This document shows, in pieces, positions 9,478-18,357 of a DNA stretch of 64,000 nucleotides. Every line of letters begins with the position of its first letter. Positions within the stretch are counted from its first letter, which is position 1. Source of the stretch: Limnohabitans sp. (GTDB lineage: Bacteria; Pseudomonadota; Gammaproteobacteria; Burkholderiales; Burkholderiaceae_C); NCBI RefSeq assembly GCF_023910625.1, contig NZ_JAAVVW010000003.1, forward strand, positions 1,054,001-1,118,000, given 5' to 3'. The position numbers and the translations under genes were made by a program. The notes beneath the pieces are model-generated. The model was given only the letters and a program-made list of their open reading frames with translations. It ran no database searches and had not been told where the DNA came from.

Positions 9478-9950
9478 CCTAAATCCGGCAGTTACCCTGC
9501 CGCTGTAAGTTGGGCTGACGGTAGCCAAGGTGGCAGTGGGCGCGTGATTTTGGCCACCACGTAGTCCAGAAATGTCTGCCATCGATCCGCAAAAGGCAAC
9601 TGCTCCGCAACATCCCTGACATGACTTAAAGCCGCACGAATGTTGGCGATGAGCGCGAGCAACTTGTCCTTGGCAGCATGCATCGGTGTCAGATACAGCG
9701 TTGTCTGTCCCGCATGTTTGACAGCGCGCCCCACACTGGCAAGCAATAACGCTCGGCTGGTGATGGCTTCCATGCGTGCACCCGGCTTGGCCGCCCGGCG
9801 TATCCACCACCATGGCCTCCAGTGCCTGCGTTTGGACCGCAAGTTGACGCCTTTTTGCTTCACCCATTTGGTGACTCCAATAAATCCATTGAAATTGGCG
9901 TCTAGTCTAGCTTGCAGCCGGTTTACGCAATGTCAACTGCCGGAAATAGG
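9478..9950 (-). mobile_element. 473-bp deleted IS (probably IS1380-like) nested in the IS4 transposase
   Basis: Imperfect terminal repeats CCTAAATCCGGCAGTT (left) and CCTATTTCCGGCAGTT (right, read on the minus strand) are bounded by the 5-bp duplication TTCAT (9473-9477 and 9951-9955). The interior encodes only the start and end of a transposase, so it is an internal-deletion derivative that would need a partner in trans. The CCTA ends and 5-bp duplication suit the IS1380 group, but the family assignment is tentative. Confidence 0.8.
9492..9867 (-). pseudogene. Internally deleted transposase of the nested element
   Basis: Starts at 9867 with MGEAKRR behind a GGAG site and runs about 26 family-like residues (to DTPGG). 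The remainder that resembles a transposase C-terminus (YLTPMHAAKDKLLAL, RWQTFLDYVVAKI) lies in a different frame and ends near 9492. The catalytic core is missing. The central deletion plus frame change rules out activity. Confidence 0.65.
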
Positions 9951-11081
9951 TTCATTCCATGGACAAGCTTTTCTCGAATCGTTCAGCGCTACGGCGGCGA
10001 CGCGGGCGTGCGCCGCTTGACTTGCTCCGAGCAGTTTCGCGTTATGGCCTTTGCCCAGTTGACTTGGCGCGAGAGCCTGAGAGACATCGAGGTGACGCTG
10101 GGTGCGAACGCCAGCAAGCTTTACGCCATGGGCTTTCGCCACAGCATCCATCGCTCCACCCTGGCCGATGCCAACGAGTCGCGCAACTGGCGCATTTGGG
10201 CCGACTTGGCTGCAGTTTTGATCCGGCGCGCTCGCAAACTTTATTTGGACGAGGACCTGGGGCTCGAACTTAAGAACACGGTCTACGCGCTGGATGCCAC
10301 CACCATCGATCTTTGCCTGAGCCTGTTCGACTGGGCCCCGTTTCGCAAAACCAAGGCTGCTGTAAAGCTCCATACACTGTTGGACTTGCGAGGCTCTATT
10401 CCAGCCTTCATCCACATCAGCGATGGCAAGATGCACGAGGTCAATGTGCTGGACATCTTGGTTCTGGAGCCCGGCGCGTTCTACGTTATGGACCGGGGCT
10501 ACTTGAACTTTGCTCGCCTGTTCCAAATGCATCAGGCGGGCGCCTTCTTTGTGACCCGCGCCAAAAGCAATATGAACGCCAGGCGCGTGTACTCGGCCAA
10601 AGTGGACGGGAGCAGCGGCATCATCTGCGATCAGACCATTGCGTTGAACGGGCACTATGCTGCCCAAGACTACCCGGAGCACTTGCGCCGTATCCGCCTC
10701 AAAGACCCCGAAACCCAAAAGACGCTGGCCTTTTTGACCAACAACACAAGCTTGCCGCCCTTGACGATTGCCGCTTTGTACAAGAGCCGTTGGCAGGTCG
10801 AGTTGTTTTTCAAGTGGATCAAGCAGCACCTGCGAATCAAGAAGTTTCTGGGCAACAGCGAAAACGCAGTCAAGACGCAAATCTGGTGCGCCGTGTCCAC
10901 CTACGTGCTCATTGCAATCGTTAAGAAGGAACTTCAATTGAACGTCTCGCTCTACACATTGCTACAGATTTTGTCGGTCTCGCTTTTCGAGAAAACTGAG
11001 GTTTCAAGCGCCTTACAGCTCGAAAGAAACACTAGCGATAGCCCAGACGACGGTAACCAGTTGAATTTATTCACTTTTTAA
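9930..11081 (+). CDS. IS4-family transposase with N-terminus replaced by nested-element sequence
   Basis: A 383-residue DDE transposase. Catalytic residues are in place: D122 (ALDATT), D188 (VMDRGY) and E291 within the Y-x2-R-x3-E-x6-K signature (YKSRWQVELFFKWIK). Its own start at 9434 was separated by the nested element. The ATG at 9930 lies inside that element's right end and reads in frame through it (MSTAGNRF) into native IPWTSF, so the first 13 native residues are swapped for foreign ones. A TTG at 9912 is an alternative start. The stop falls inside the right inverted repeat. Whether the hybrid is active is unknown. Confidence 0.85.
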   Translation: MSTAGNRFIPWTSFSRIVQRYGGDAGVRRLTCSEQFRVMAFAQLTWRESLRDIEVTLGANASKLYAMGFRHSIHRSTLADANESRNWRIWADLAAVLIRRARKLYLDEDLGLELKNTVYALDATTIDLCLSLFDWAPFRKTKAAVKLHTLLDLRGSIPAFIHISDGKMHEVNVLDILVLEPGAFYVMDRGYLNFARLFQMHQAGAFFVTRAKSNMNARRVYSAKVDGSSGIICDQTIALNGHYAAQDYPEHLRRIRLKDPETQKTLAFLTNNTSLPPLTIAALYKSRWQVELFFKWIKQHLRIKKFLGNSENAVKTQIWCAVSTYVLIAIVKKELQLNVSLYTLLQILSVSLFEKTEVSSALQLERNTSDSPDDGNQLNLFTF

Positions 11082-11094
11082 CCGGACACTACTG

Positions 11095-11102
11095 CACACT
11101 TT
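11095..11102. repeat. Right 8-bp target site duplication of the IS4 element
   Basis: Exact copy of the octamer at 9281-9288. Joining the flanks restores the pre-insertion sequence upstream of ggt. Confidence 0.88.
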
Positions 11103-11258
11103 TATTTTTTAAACGGTGGACACCATTTCTTCAGTGGATGCACTTCTGAAATGCTGCGCACCAGAGGTTGGCGTGAAGCACTTGTTGGCGCGTTTTGAAC
11201 CCAAGCCGCTTGACACAGGGGCGACTCAATCCGATGTGGAACATCGGGCAGACGCCAT

Positions 11259-12320
11259 TCAAATCACCACCGGCTCCGGCTCCAGCCGAATGCCAAAGCG
11301 CTCGTACACGCTGGTCTGAATGGCCTTGGCCAGCGTCATCACCTCGCCCCCGGTACAGGGGTTGTCGCGTCCGCCTCGGTTGACCAGCACCAGCGCCTGC
11401 TTTTCATACACCCCGGCATGGCCCACGGACTTGCCTTTCCAGCCGCAGGCGTCGATCAGCCAGCCTGCCGCCAGCTTGATGCTGCCATCGGCCATGGGGT
11501 AATGCACCACCTTGGGCTCGCGGGCGATGATGTCGGCGCATTGCTCGGGCGTAACGGTGGGGTTTTTGAAGAAACTGCCTGCGTTGCCAACCACCGCCGG
11601 GTCGGGCAGTTTGGCGCGGCGAATCGCCACAACCCAGTCAAAAATCTGCCGGGCATCGGGGTTGGAAATACCGGTCTCCGCCATCTTGCGTGCCAAGTCC
11701 AGATAACCCAGCTCGGGCTTCCAGCGCTTGGGCAGCGCAAAGCGCACCCGCAAAATGACCGCCCTGCCCGCCAGGCCCAGGCCATCCGGGCCGCCAGAGC
11801 CGATGGATGCGTGCTTGAACACCGAATCGCGGTAGCTGAAGCCGCACTGCGCGGCATTGAGGCTGAACAACTCGCCCGTCAGCATGTCCATCGCATCGAG
11901 CGAGTCAAAGCGGTCTTGCAACTCCACGCCGTAGGCACCGATGTTTTGCACGGGCGATGCGCCCACCGTGCCGGGGATCAGGGCCATGTTTTCCAGGCCA
12001 GGGTAACCATTGTCCAGTGTCCAAGCAACCAAGGCGTGCCAGTCCACGCCTGCGCCCGCCTCGACCACCCAGTGTTTGGCAGTCTCTGTCGCCAATCGCA
12101 TGCCCGGCACCTCGATTTTGAGCACGAGCGCCTTGACGTCCCCGGTCAGCAAGATGTTGCTGCCGCCGCCCAGCACTTGCCGGGGCCAAGTGGCCAATTG
12201 GGGCTCGGCCAGCACCGCTAAAAGGTCGGCTTCGCAGCGCACGCGCACCAACGCCAGCGCCTTGGCGGCGATGCCAAAGGTGTTGTAGGGCTGCAGGGGG
12301 ACATTTTTCTCAAGGAACAT
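11259..12320 (-). CDS. murB: UDP-N-acetylenolpyruvoylglucosamine reductase
   Basis: A 353-residue cytosolic flavoenzyme that reduces UDP-GlcNAc-enolpyruvate to UDP-MurNAc with NADPH in peptidoglycan synthesis. The FAD-binding GGGSN is at residues 51-55, PYNTFG opens the domain, IPGTVGA is the pyrophosphate-binding loop, and [10 protein letters not shown] contains the serine proton donor. The FSYRDSVFK insertion marks the type I (E. coli-like) enzyme. It is divergent from yajQ with 40 bp between starts. The start is chosen at the conserved N-terminus. Confidence 0.95.
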   Translation of the reverse strand: MFLEKNVPLQPYNTFGIAAKALALVRVRCEADLLAVLAEPQLATWPRQVLGGGSNILLTGDVKALVLKIEVPGMRLATETAKHWVVEAGAGVDWHALVAWTLDNGYPGLENMALIPGTVGASPVQNIGAYGVELQDRFDSLDAMDMLTGELFSLNAAQCGFSYRDSVFKHASIGSGGPDGLGLAGRAVILRVRFALPKRWKPELGYLDLARKMAETGISNPDARQIFDWVVAIRRAKLPDPAVVGNAGSFFKNPTVTPEQCADIIAREPKVVHYPMADGSIKLAAGWLIDACGWKGKSVGHAGVYEKQALVLVNRGGRDNPCTGGEVMTLAKAIQTSVYERFGIRLEPEPVVI

Positions 12321-12360
12321 GGGAGAATTGTCGCATCCTCAACCTCTGACTTTTACCGCC

Positions 12361-12846
12361 ATGCCCTCGTTTGATACCGTTTGCGAACCCAACATGGCCG
12401 AAGTGCGCAACGCTGTTGACACTTCTGCCAAAGAAATCGGCACCCGCTTTGACTTCAAAGGCACCTCGGCCAAGATCGAGCTCAAAGACAAAGAGATCAC
12501 GATGTTCGGTGATGCCGAATTTCAACTCACGCAGGTCGAAGACATCTTGCGCAACAAGCTCACCAAGCGCAACGTGGACGTGCGCTTTCTGGACATTGGC
12601 AAGGTCGAAAAAATCGGCGGCGATAAGGTCAAGCAAGTGGTCAAGGTCAAAAACGGCATAGAGACCGAAGATGCCAAAAAGATCACCAAGCTGATCAAGG
12701 AAAGCAAGATCAAGGTGCAGGCTTCTATCCAGGGCGATGCGGTGCGCGTGACGGGCACCAAGCGCGACGATTTGCAGGCCGCCATGGCCATGCTGCGCAA
12801 AGACATGCCAGATTTGCCCTTGTCTTTCGACAACTTCAGGGATTGA
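12361..12846 (+). CDS. yajQ: YajQ family nucleotide-binding protein
   Basis: A 161-residue member of the YajQ/UPF0234 family: MPSFDTVCE start, a DFKG segment, and two ferredoxin-like halves ending in [10 protein letters not shown]. YajQ proteins bind nucleotides, and a Xanthomonas member is a c-di-GMP effector (established for that protein only). I chose the ATG at 12361 because it matches the family start; the frame stays open upstream to 12319. It is a single gene divergent from murB, with a minus-strand ridA-plsY pair downstream. Confidence 0.92.
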   Translation: MPSFDTVCEPNMAEVRNAVDTSAKEIGTRFDFKGTSAKIELKDKEITMFGDAEFQLTQVEDILRNKLTKRNVDVRFLDIGKVEKIGGDKVKQVVKVKNGIETEDAKKITKLIKESKIKVQASIQGDAVRVTGTKRDDLQAAMAMLRKDMPDLPLSFDNFRD

Positions 12847-12891
12847 GCGCTGGAGGGTTTGCCTCTGGCGAAGCCCCAGACTCAAAGTGCC

Positions 12892-13251
12892 TCAGGGTTT
12901 GGCGGCCGCCGTCACCACCACCTCGATCAAATAAGCCGGATTGGCCAGGGCGGCCTGCACCGTGGCGCGGGGCGGTGCGCTGCCTGAGACCACCCAAGCG
13001 TCCCAGACCTCGTTCATGGCCGCGATGTCGGTGATGTCTTTCAGGTAAATCTGGGTCCGCAAAATGCGGGTTTTGTCGCTGCCCGCTTCTGCCAACCGCC
13101 GATCGATCTGCTGCAACACATCGGCCGTTTGGCTGCGGATGTCGGTGGCCTCGCACTCGGGCACCATGCCCGCCAAGTACACCACCCCATTGAAAACAGC
13201 CGCTTCGCTGTAACGTGCTGCGACATGCAAACGCTGAATGTCCTGACTCAT
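12892..13251 (-). CDS. RidA/YjgF family protein (reactive enamine/imine deaminase-like)
   Basis: A 119-residue RidA-superfamily protein. Family landmarks are VYLAGMVP, the QTADVLQQID helix, ILRTQIYLKDI, and PPRATVQA with the conserved arginine. The last strand (YLIEVVVTAA) has the typical acidic residue. RidA proteins hydrolyse 2-aminoacrylate and related imines, but subfamilies differ, so the substrate is not assigned. The start at 13251 overlaps the plsY stop by 4 bp, implying translational coupling. A longer open frame running upstream into plsY is a shadow. Confidence 0.88.
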   Translation of the reverse strand: MSQDIQRLHVAARYSEAAVFNGVVYLAGMVPECEATDIRSQTADVLQQIDRRLAEAGSDKTRILRTQIYLKDITDIAAMNEVWDAWVVSGSAPPRATVQAALANPAYLIEVVVTAAAKP

Positions 13252-13877
13252 GCTTTTTTCTTTCCCAGTTGTGACTCGGTGCCCGCCATCAGGCGGTGAA
13301 TGTTTTCTCGGTGCCGCCAGACCAGCAGCAAGGCCATGACCGCCAGGCTCAACACTTCGGGCCAAGACGCTTGCCAGGCCACCCCATCGCCGAACAGGTA
13401 AAAAACAGGCGCAAACACCGCAGCCACCATCGAGGCCAAGGACACGTAGCGCGAGAAAAACAGCACGATGGCAAAGCTGAACACCACCGCCAGCGCCAAG
13501 CTGCCGTTGACGCCCAACACGACACCCACTGCCGTGGCCACGCCCTTGCCCCCGGTAAAGCCAAAAAATACCGGGTACAGGTGCCCCAAAAAGGCGGCCA
13601 ACCCGGCCAGCGCGGCCAAACCAGCGCCCGCACCGTGTTCGGGGCCATAGGCCAGCACCAGTGCCACCGGCAACCAGCCTTTGAAGGCGTCCAGCAGCAA
13701 GGTCAGGATGGCCGCTTTTTTGCTGCCCGAGCGCAGTACATTGGTCGCTCCCGGGTTTTTGCTGCCGTAGCTGCGCGGGTCGTTCAGGCCCATCAGGCGG
13801 CTGACGATCACCGCAAAGCTGAGCGAGCCCAGCAGGTAACTGGCCAGCACCACAACCCCTTGAATCCAAAGGTCCAT
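13248..13877 (-). CDS. plsY: Acyl-phosphate:glycerol-3-phosphate acyltransferase
   Basis: A 209-residue inner-membrane enzyme that makes lysophosphatidic acid from acyl-phosphate, the first step of phospholipid synthesis. About five to six hydrophobic helices alternate with the conserved loops GSKNPGATNVLR, GHLYPVFFGFTGGKG and a terminal RHRENI. AAGGAAG is spaced 8 nt from the ATG at 13877 but only one or two from the ATG at 13883, so I take the inner start. The stop overlaps the ridA-like gene. Confidence 0.93.
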   Translation of the reverse strand: MDLWIQGVVVLASYLLGSLSFAVIVSRLMGLNDPRSYGSKNPGATNVLRSGSKKAAILTLLLDAFKGWLPVALVLAYGPEHGAGAGLAALAGLAAFLGHLYPVFFGFTGGKGVATAVGVVLGVNGSLALAVVFSFAIVLFFSRYVSLASMVAAVFAPVFYLFGDGVAWQASWPEVLSLAVMALLLVWRHRENIHRLMAGTESQLGKKKA

Positions 13878-13905
13878 CAACATCTTCCTTGCTCTTGTAA
13901 GGGCG

Positions 13906-14397
13906 TCATTCTGCCAGCGCGCAGTTCACCGCCTTGGCTTGCAGCAGTTGCACACACACTTGGGGGTCGATGCCCACCAAGTAACCGCGCCTGCCGCCAT
14001 TGATGCAAATGCGCGGCAGGGCCAAGATGCTTTCTTCGATGTAAACCGGCATGTTCCGACGGGTGGCAAAAGGCGAGGTGCCGCCCACCAAGTAGCCGCT
14101 GTGGCGGTTGGCCACCTCGGGCGCACAAGGCTCGACCGACTTCAAGCCGATCTGACGCGCCAGGTTTTTGGTAGACACCTTGCGATTGCCGTGCATCAAC
14201 ACCACCAAGGGCTTGGCGTCCTGGTCTTGCATGATCAGGGTCTTGACCACGGCAAACGGGTCCATGCCCAGCACCTGCGCGCTGTGCTGGGCACCACCGT
14301 GCTCGAGGTATTCATAGGGATGCTCTGTGAAGCTCACCCCCTGCTGGCGCAAAAGCGCCGTGGCGGGGGTCTCACTGACTTTGTCTTTTTTGCCCAT
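13906..14397 (-). CDS. ybaK: YbaK/EbsC-type Cys-tRNA(Pro) deacylase
   Basis: A 163-residue aminoacyl-tRNA editing protein. The YbaK fold is shown by the FTEHPYEY strand, a GMDPFAVVKTL segment with the conserved lysine, LVVLMHGNRKVS, and the VGGTSPFATRRNMPVYIEES loop typical of proteobacterial YbaK. It hydrolyses Cys-tRNA(Pro) formed by prolyl-tRNA synthetase. It lies between an aldo-keto reductase and plsY on the same strand, with a 28-bp gap to the plsY start. Confidence 0.9.
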   Translation of the reverse strand: MGKKDKVSETPATALLRQQGVSFTEHPYEYLEHGGAQHSAQVLGMDPFAVVKTLIMQDQDAKPLVVLMHGNRKVSTKNLARQIGLKSVEPCAPEVANRHSGYLVGGTSPFATRRNMPVYIEESILALPRICINGGRRGYLVGIDPQVCVQLLQAKAVNCALAE

Positions 14398-14406
14398 GGG
14401 CCTGCA

Positions 14407-15465
14407 TCACAACGCCGGGTCGCGGATTTCCCAGCGGATCTGGTCAATCGCCTCGAGCACCTCGGGCGAGAGTTGCACCGCCCAAGCGGCCAGATCTTCG
14501 TCCAGCTGGGCCACCGAGGTCACGCCGATGATGGTGCTGGTCACGTTCCAGCGGTGGTAACAAAAGGCCAGCGCCATCTGCGTGGGTGTCAGGCCGTGGT
14601 CACGAGCCAACTGGTTGTACCGGCGCGCTGCCGCCAAGGCCTCAGGGCGGCCCCAGCGCTGCTTGCGCACCGACTCGTAGCGGGACAAACGGCCATTGGG
14701 CGCACCTTGGTCTTCAAAACCAGTTTGGTCGTATTTGCCCGTGAGCAATCCAAAGCCCAGTGGCGAGTAAGCCAGCATGGACACGTTCAGCCGGTAGCAA
14801 GTTTCGTCCAGCGCGTTGTCGTACGTGCGGTTCACCAGGCAATACGGGTTTTGAATGGTGGCCACGCGCGGCAGACCATGTTGCTCGGCCAGGCGCACAA
14901 ACTCGTGCAAACCATAGGGTGTTTCGTTGGACAGGCCGACGTAACGCACTTTGCCCGCCTTGACCAATTTGGACAGGGCCTCCAGTTGCTCGTGAATCGG
15001 GGTGAGGGGCTTGTCTTTGCTCGGATCGAAATAGGTCAGGCCAAACACCGGCACATGGCGCTCGGGCCAATGGATCTGGTACAGGTCGATCACGTCGGTC
15101 TGCAGGCGACGCAAACTGCCTTCGCAGGAGGTCAGGATGTCTTGTGCCGTCATGCCCGCGCCTTCGCGCACCCAAGGCATGCTGCGTGAGGGGCCCGCCA
15201 CCTTGGTTGCCAGCACCAGCTTTTGGCGCACGCCGGGGTTTTTGGCAAACCAGTGACCAATATAGGTTTCGGTCAGACCACAGGTGTCGGCCGTGGCGGG
15301 TACGGCATACATCTCAGCGGTGTCAATGAAATTGATGCCAGCAGCCAAAGAGTGGTTAAGGATGGCGTGAGCCCCCTCTTCGCTCACTTGCTGGCCAAAG
15401 GTCATGGTGCCAAGACAAATGGGCGTGACGTGCAGGTCGGATTGACCAAGTTGTACTTTTTTCAT
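14407..15465 (-). CDS. Tas-like NADP(H)-dependent aldo-keto reductase
   Basis: A 352-residue cytosolic oxidoreductase with the AKR tetrad: Asp and Tyr in FIDTAEMYAVP, Lys in LATKVAG, and His in YQIHWPER. The insertion PATADTCGLTETYIGHW is characteristic of the E. coli Tas subgroup. The C-terminal nucleotide-binding helix (STIIGVTSVAQLDEDL) is present. The physiological substrate is not known. The gap to ybaK is 9 bp, so the two are likely co-transcribed. Confidence 0.88.
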   Translation of the reverse strand: MKKVQLGQSDLHVTPICLGTMTFGQQVSEEGAHAILNHSLAAGINFIDTAEMYAVPATADTCGLTETYIGHWFAKNPGVRQKLVLATKVAGPSRSMPWVREGAGMTAQDILTSCEGSLRRLQTDVIDLYQIHWPERHVPVFGLTYFDPSKDKPLTPIHEQLEALSKLVKAGKVRYVGLSNETPYGLHEFVRLAEQHGLPRVATIQNPYCLVNRTYDNALDETCYRLNVSMLAYSPLGFGLLTGKYDQTGFEDQGAPNGRLSRYESVRKQRWGRPEALAAARRYNQLARDHGLTPTQMALAFCYHRWNVTSTIIGVTSVAQLDEDLAAWAVQLSPEVLEAIDQIRWEIRDPAL

Positions 15466-15557
15466 GGGCTTGTCTTTGGCTGCGACTTAAAAGACTGATT
15501 TTGGCATGTTGGGCGTATTGGGTGATGCGTTGAACGTGCATTTGCTCGGCCACACCC

Positions 15558-17378
15558 TCAAGGCTCAATGCGCTTCTCATCACACGCCTCTTCTTGCAGG
15601 CGCAGCACGCGGCGCTGCACCTTGCCGGTGGTGGTCATGGGCAACTGGTCGATGAATTCGATCTCTTTGGGGTATTCATAAGGGGCGAGCAAACCGCGCA
15701 CATGGGCTTGCAGTTCGCGACGCACCTCGTCGTCAAAAGCCGTCTGCCCTGGCCCAGTGGGCCTGCGGCCTTGCCAGTCGGGCGACATGACCACATAGGC
15801 TTTGACCAGTGCTCCACGGTCTTTGTCGGGCTTGGGCACCACAGCGGCGTTGGCCACGGCGGGGTGCTTGACCAAACAGTTTTCAATCTCACCCGGGCCA
15901 ATGCGGTAACCCGCCGCCTTGAACATGTCGTCGGTACGCCCTTGGTACCAGAGGTAGCCGTCCTCGTCGCAAACGGCCATGTCGCCTGTGCGGCACCAGT
16001 TGCCGGTGTATTTGGCCTTCGTGGCCTTGTCGTTGTTCCAGTAGCCCAAAAAGAAAACCGGGTCCAGTTGGCGGTGCACATCGAAGCGGTTCACCGCCAC
16101 TTCGCCGGGCGTGCCGGGCGGGCACAACTGCCCCGCATCATCGATGACCGCCACCTGGTGCCCTGGATACCCTTTGCCCATGCTGCCAGGCTTGGCAGGC
16201 CACAAGCGGGCGCAGTTGCCCACCACGTAATTGATTTCGGTCTGGCCGAACATCTCGTTCACCGTGACGCCCAACTGTTGCTGGCAATAGCCAAACACCG
16301 CGTCACCCACCGCCTCGCCCGCGCTCATCATGGCTTGCAGCTTCAGGCTGTAACGCCCCTTCACCTCGGGCACGGCCTTCATCATGGCTTTGAGCGCGGT
16401 GGGGAACAAAAAGGTGTGTGTCACGCCGTGGCTTTGCAAAATCTCGAAGGCCGCTTCGGGCGAAAACCGCCCATTGAAGGCCACGATGGGACGGCCAAAG
16501 TAGAGGCTAGGCAGCAAGGCGTCCATCAGCCCGCCCGTCCAGGCCCAGTCGGCAGGCGACCAGAACACGGCTTTCGAGGGCTTTTCTGCCTTGAAAGGGT
16601 CAAAGCCAAACCAATTTTGGCTGCACACAAAGCCCGTCAGATTACCGATCATTGCCCGGTGAGGGATGAGCGCACCCTTGGGGTTGCCGGTGGTGCCGCT
16701 GGTGTAAATCAGCACCGCCGGGTCTTCAGCCCAAGTGGACACGGGTTTGAACGTGCTCGCGCTGGCTGCCATGGCTTGGTTCAGGTCCAGATCGGCCAAA
16801 GTGCCCGCTTCGCCCACCCCCAACAGCGTCTGCAAACCGGGGCAATCGGCTCTGGCCTGCAGCAAGGCCTGCACGGTGGACTCATCGCACACCGCCACGC
16901 ACGCTTGGCTGTCGTTGATGCGAAATGACAAGGCCTCGGGGCCAAACAGCATCGACAAAGGCATGGCCACCGCACCCATCTGCAGCACGGCCATGTAGGC
17001 CACCGCCGTCTCATAGCGCTGGGGCATGACGATGGCCACGCGGTCACCACGCTGCACGCCGTGAGAACGCAGCACCCGGCTCAGCCGATTGGCGTCTTGC
17101 TGCAGCTGCCCGAAGGTCCAGCTGCGCCCCAGGCCCTGCCCTGCCACGTGCTCGCGCACGGCCTGGCGCTTGGCCGTGGCCGCTTGCCCTGCCCATTGCC
17201 CGCAACAGGCCTGTGCCATGTTGAAGCGCTTGGGCACTTTCCAGCCAAAACTCTGGTGGATGGCCGCATAGCGGTCGGCGGCCCGACTTCGGGTCGGCTG
17301 CTTGGCTGCTGGGGAAGGCTGCGAGCCGAAGGGTTCCGGGGGGGCGATTGGCCGGTCCTGGTGGCGACTGATGTTCAC
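15558..17378 (-). CDS. AMP-forming acyl-CoA synthetase
   Basis: A 606-residue ANL-superfamily ligase that activates a carboxylic acid to acyl-CoA through an acyl-adenylate. The P-loop-like IYTSGTTGNPKG, the aromatic stretch NEMFGQTE, YRTGDM-type WCRTGDM, the hinge GRTDDMFKAAGYRI and the C-terminal catalytic lysine in TTGKVQRR are all seen. It resembles the medium-chain/acetate-type group; chain length is not assignable. The GTG start at 17378 is preceded by AAGGAGA at 5-nt spacing. A divergent hydrolase begins only 13 bp away. Confidence 0.88.
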   Translation of the reverse strand: MNISRHQDRPIAPPEPFGSQPSPAAKQPTRSRAADRYAAIHQSFGWKVPKRFNMAQACCGQWAGQAATAKRQAVREHVAGQGLGRSWTFGQLQQDANRLSRVLRSHGVQRGDRVAIVMPQRYETAVAYMAVLQMGAVAMPLSMLFGPEALSFRINDSQACVAVCDESTVQALLQARADCPGLQTLLGVGEAGTLADLDLNQAMAASASTFKPVSTWAEDPAVLIYTSGTTGNPKGALIPHRAMIGNLTGFVCSQNWFGFDPFKAEKPSKAVFWSPADWAWTGGLMDALLPSLYFGRPIVAFNGRFSPEAAFEILQSHGVTHTFLFPTALKAMMKAVPEVKGRYSLKLQAMMSAGEAVGDAVFGYCQQQLGVTVNEMFGQTEINYVVGNCARLWPAKPGSMGKGYPGHQVAVIDDAGQLCPPGTPGEVAVNRFDVHRQLDPVFFLGYWNNDKATKAKYTGNWCRTGDMAVCDEDGYLWYQGRTDDMFKAAGYRIGPGEIENCLVKHPAVANAAVVPKPDKDRGALVKAYVVMSPDWQGRRPTGPGQTAFDDEVRRELQAHVRGLLAPYEYPKEIEFIDQLPMTTTGKVQRRVLRLQEEACDEKRIEP

Positions 17379-17391
17379 GGTGTCTCTCCTT

Positions 17392-18318
17392 ATGATCGAA
17401 AGTATGTACCAAGTTTTACGCCCCTCAAAAAGTCTCTGGGTGCCGCTGCGCGGCTGTCGTTTTCATGTCCGCCAATGGGGCACGCCCACACCCGGCACCA
17501 CGCCGCTGGTGCTGGCGCATGGCTGGATGGATGTGGCCGCCTCCTGGCAGTTCATGGTGGACGCGTTCAGCGAGGCCTTTGTCAGCCAGCGCCCCATCAT
17601 CGCCTTGGACTGGCGCGGCTATGGACTGACCGAAACACCCGCCACTGACAGTTATTGGTTCCCCGACTACCTGGCCGATCTGGATGCGCTGCTGGACACG
17701 CTGTACCCCGGTCAGAGCATCGACTTGGTGGGCCACAGCATGGGCGGCAACGTGGTCATGATGTATGCGGGGACCCGGCCCGAGCGGATTCGCCGCCTGG
17801 TCAATCTGGAAGGTTTTGGCATGCCCGCCACCCAAACGAGCCAAGCGCCCACGCGCATGGCCCAGTGGCTGGACGAACTCAAGGCGCAGCGTGCAGGCAG
17901 CAACGACCTCAAACCCTATGCCGATGCAGTGGGCGTTGCAGCGCGCCTGATGAAAACCAACCGCCGTCTGAGCCAGGACAAGGCCGGCTGGCTGGCCCAA
18001 CACTGGGCCAGCCCCGGACCGGATGGACAGTGGCGCATCCTGGGGGACTCGGCGCACAAGGTCATCAACCCGTACCTGTTCCGCGTCGAAGAGGCATTGG
18101 CCATGTACCAATCCATTGCGGCACCCGTGCTGGTCGTCGAGGCAGCTGACGAATCGCTGAGCCGATGGTGGAAGGGCCGCTACACCCTCGCCGATTTCCA
18201 CGAACGTCTCCAGTCGGTACCCCGATTGGAAAAGGCAACCCTCCAAGAAGCGGGGCACATGCTGCAGCATGACCAACCCCAAGCCCTTGCAAGCTTGCTG
18301 GAAAATTTTCTGACCTGA
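17392..18318 (+). CDS. Alpha/beta hydrolase
   Basis: A 308-residue hydrolase. LAHGWMD supplies the oxyanion strand, LDWRGYG the cap entry, GHSMGGN the nucleophile elbow, and EAGHMLQHD the catalytic histidine. Two starts are possible, ATG at 17392 or at 17404; neither has a strong ribosome-binding site. The frame is also open upstream through the divergent acyl-CoA synthetase, but that extension is antisense to its N-terminus. The substrate is unknown. The head-to-head pairing suggests an acid- or ester-metabolism link (inference). Confidence 0.82.
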   Translation: MIESMYQVLRPSKSLWVPLRGCRFHVRQWGTPTPGTTPLVLAHGWMDVAASWQFMVDAFSEAFVSQRPIIALDWRGYGLTETPATDSYWFPDYLADLDALLDTLYPGQSIDLVGHSMGGNVVMMYAGTRPERIRRLVNLEGFGMPATQTSQAPTRMAQWLDELKAQRAGSNDLKPYADAVGVAARLMKTNRRLSQDKAGWLAQHWASPGPDGQWRILGDSAHKVINPYLFRVEEALAMYQSIAAPVLVVEAADESLSRWWKGRYTLADFHERLQSVPRLEKATLQEAGHMLQHDQPQALASLLENFLT

Positions 18319-18357
18319 AGCAAGTTTTACAATCGCGCTTTCTTTCCACCATCTCAC

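Larger units (their letters stand above)
9289..11094 (+). mobile_element. IS4-family insertion sequence with intact ends, carrying a nested element
   Basis: The 18-bp terminal repeats are perfect: CAGTAGTGTCCGGTTAAA at 9289-9306 and its complement at 11077-11094. Both are flanked by the 8-bp duplication CACACTTT (9281-9288 and 11095-11102). The total is 1806 bp, of which 473 bp is a second inserted element; removing that and one 5-bp duplication gives about 1.33 kb, within the range of small IS4-type elements. The transposase reads plus strand, away from ggt. Confidence 0.92.

Noticed and set aside
9412..9867. A 151-codon minus-strand protein within the IS4 element
   Set aside because: It spans the junction between the nested element and IS4 and mixes frames; only its first 26 residues resemble a transposase.
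12892..13869. A 325-codon protein joining ridA with an N-terminal region
   Set aside because: The upstream part is antisense-like frame noise inside plsY; the RidA domain has its own ATG at 13251.
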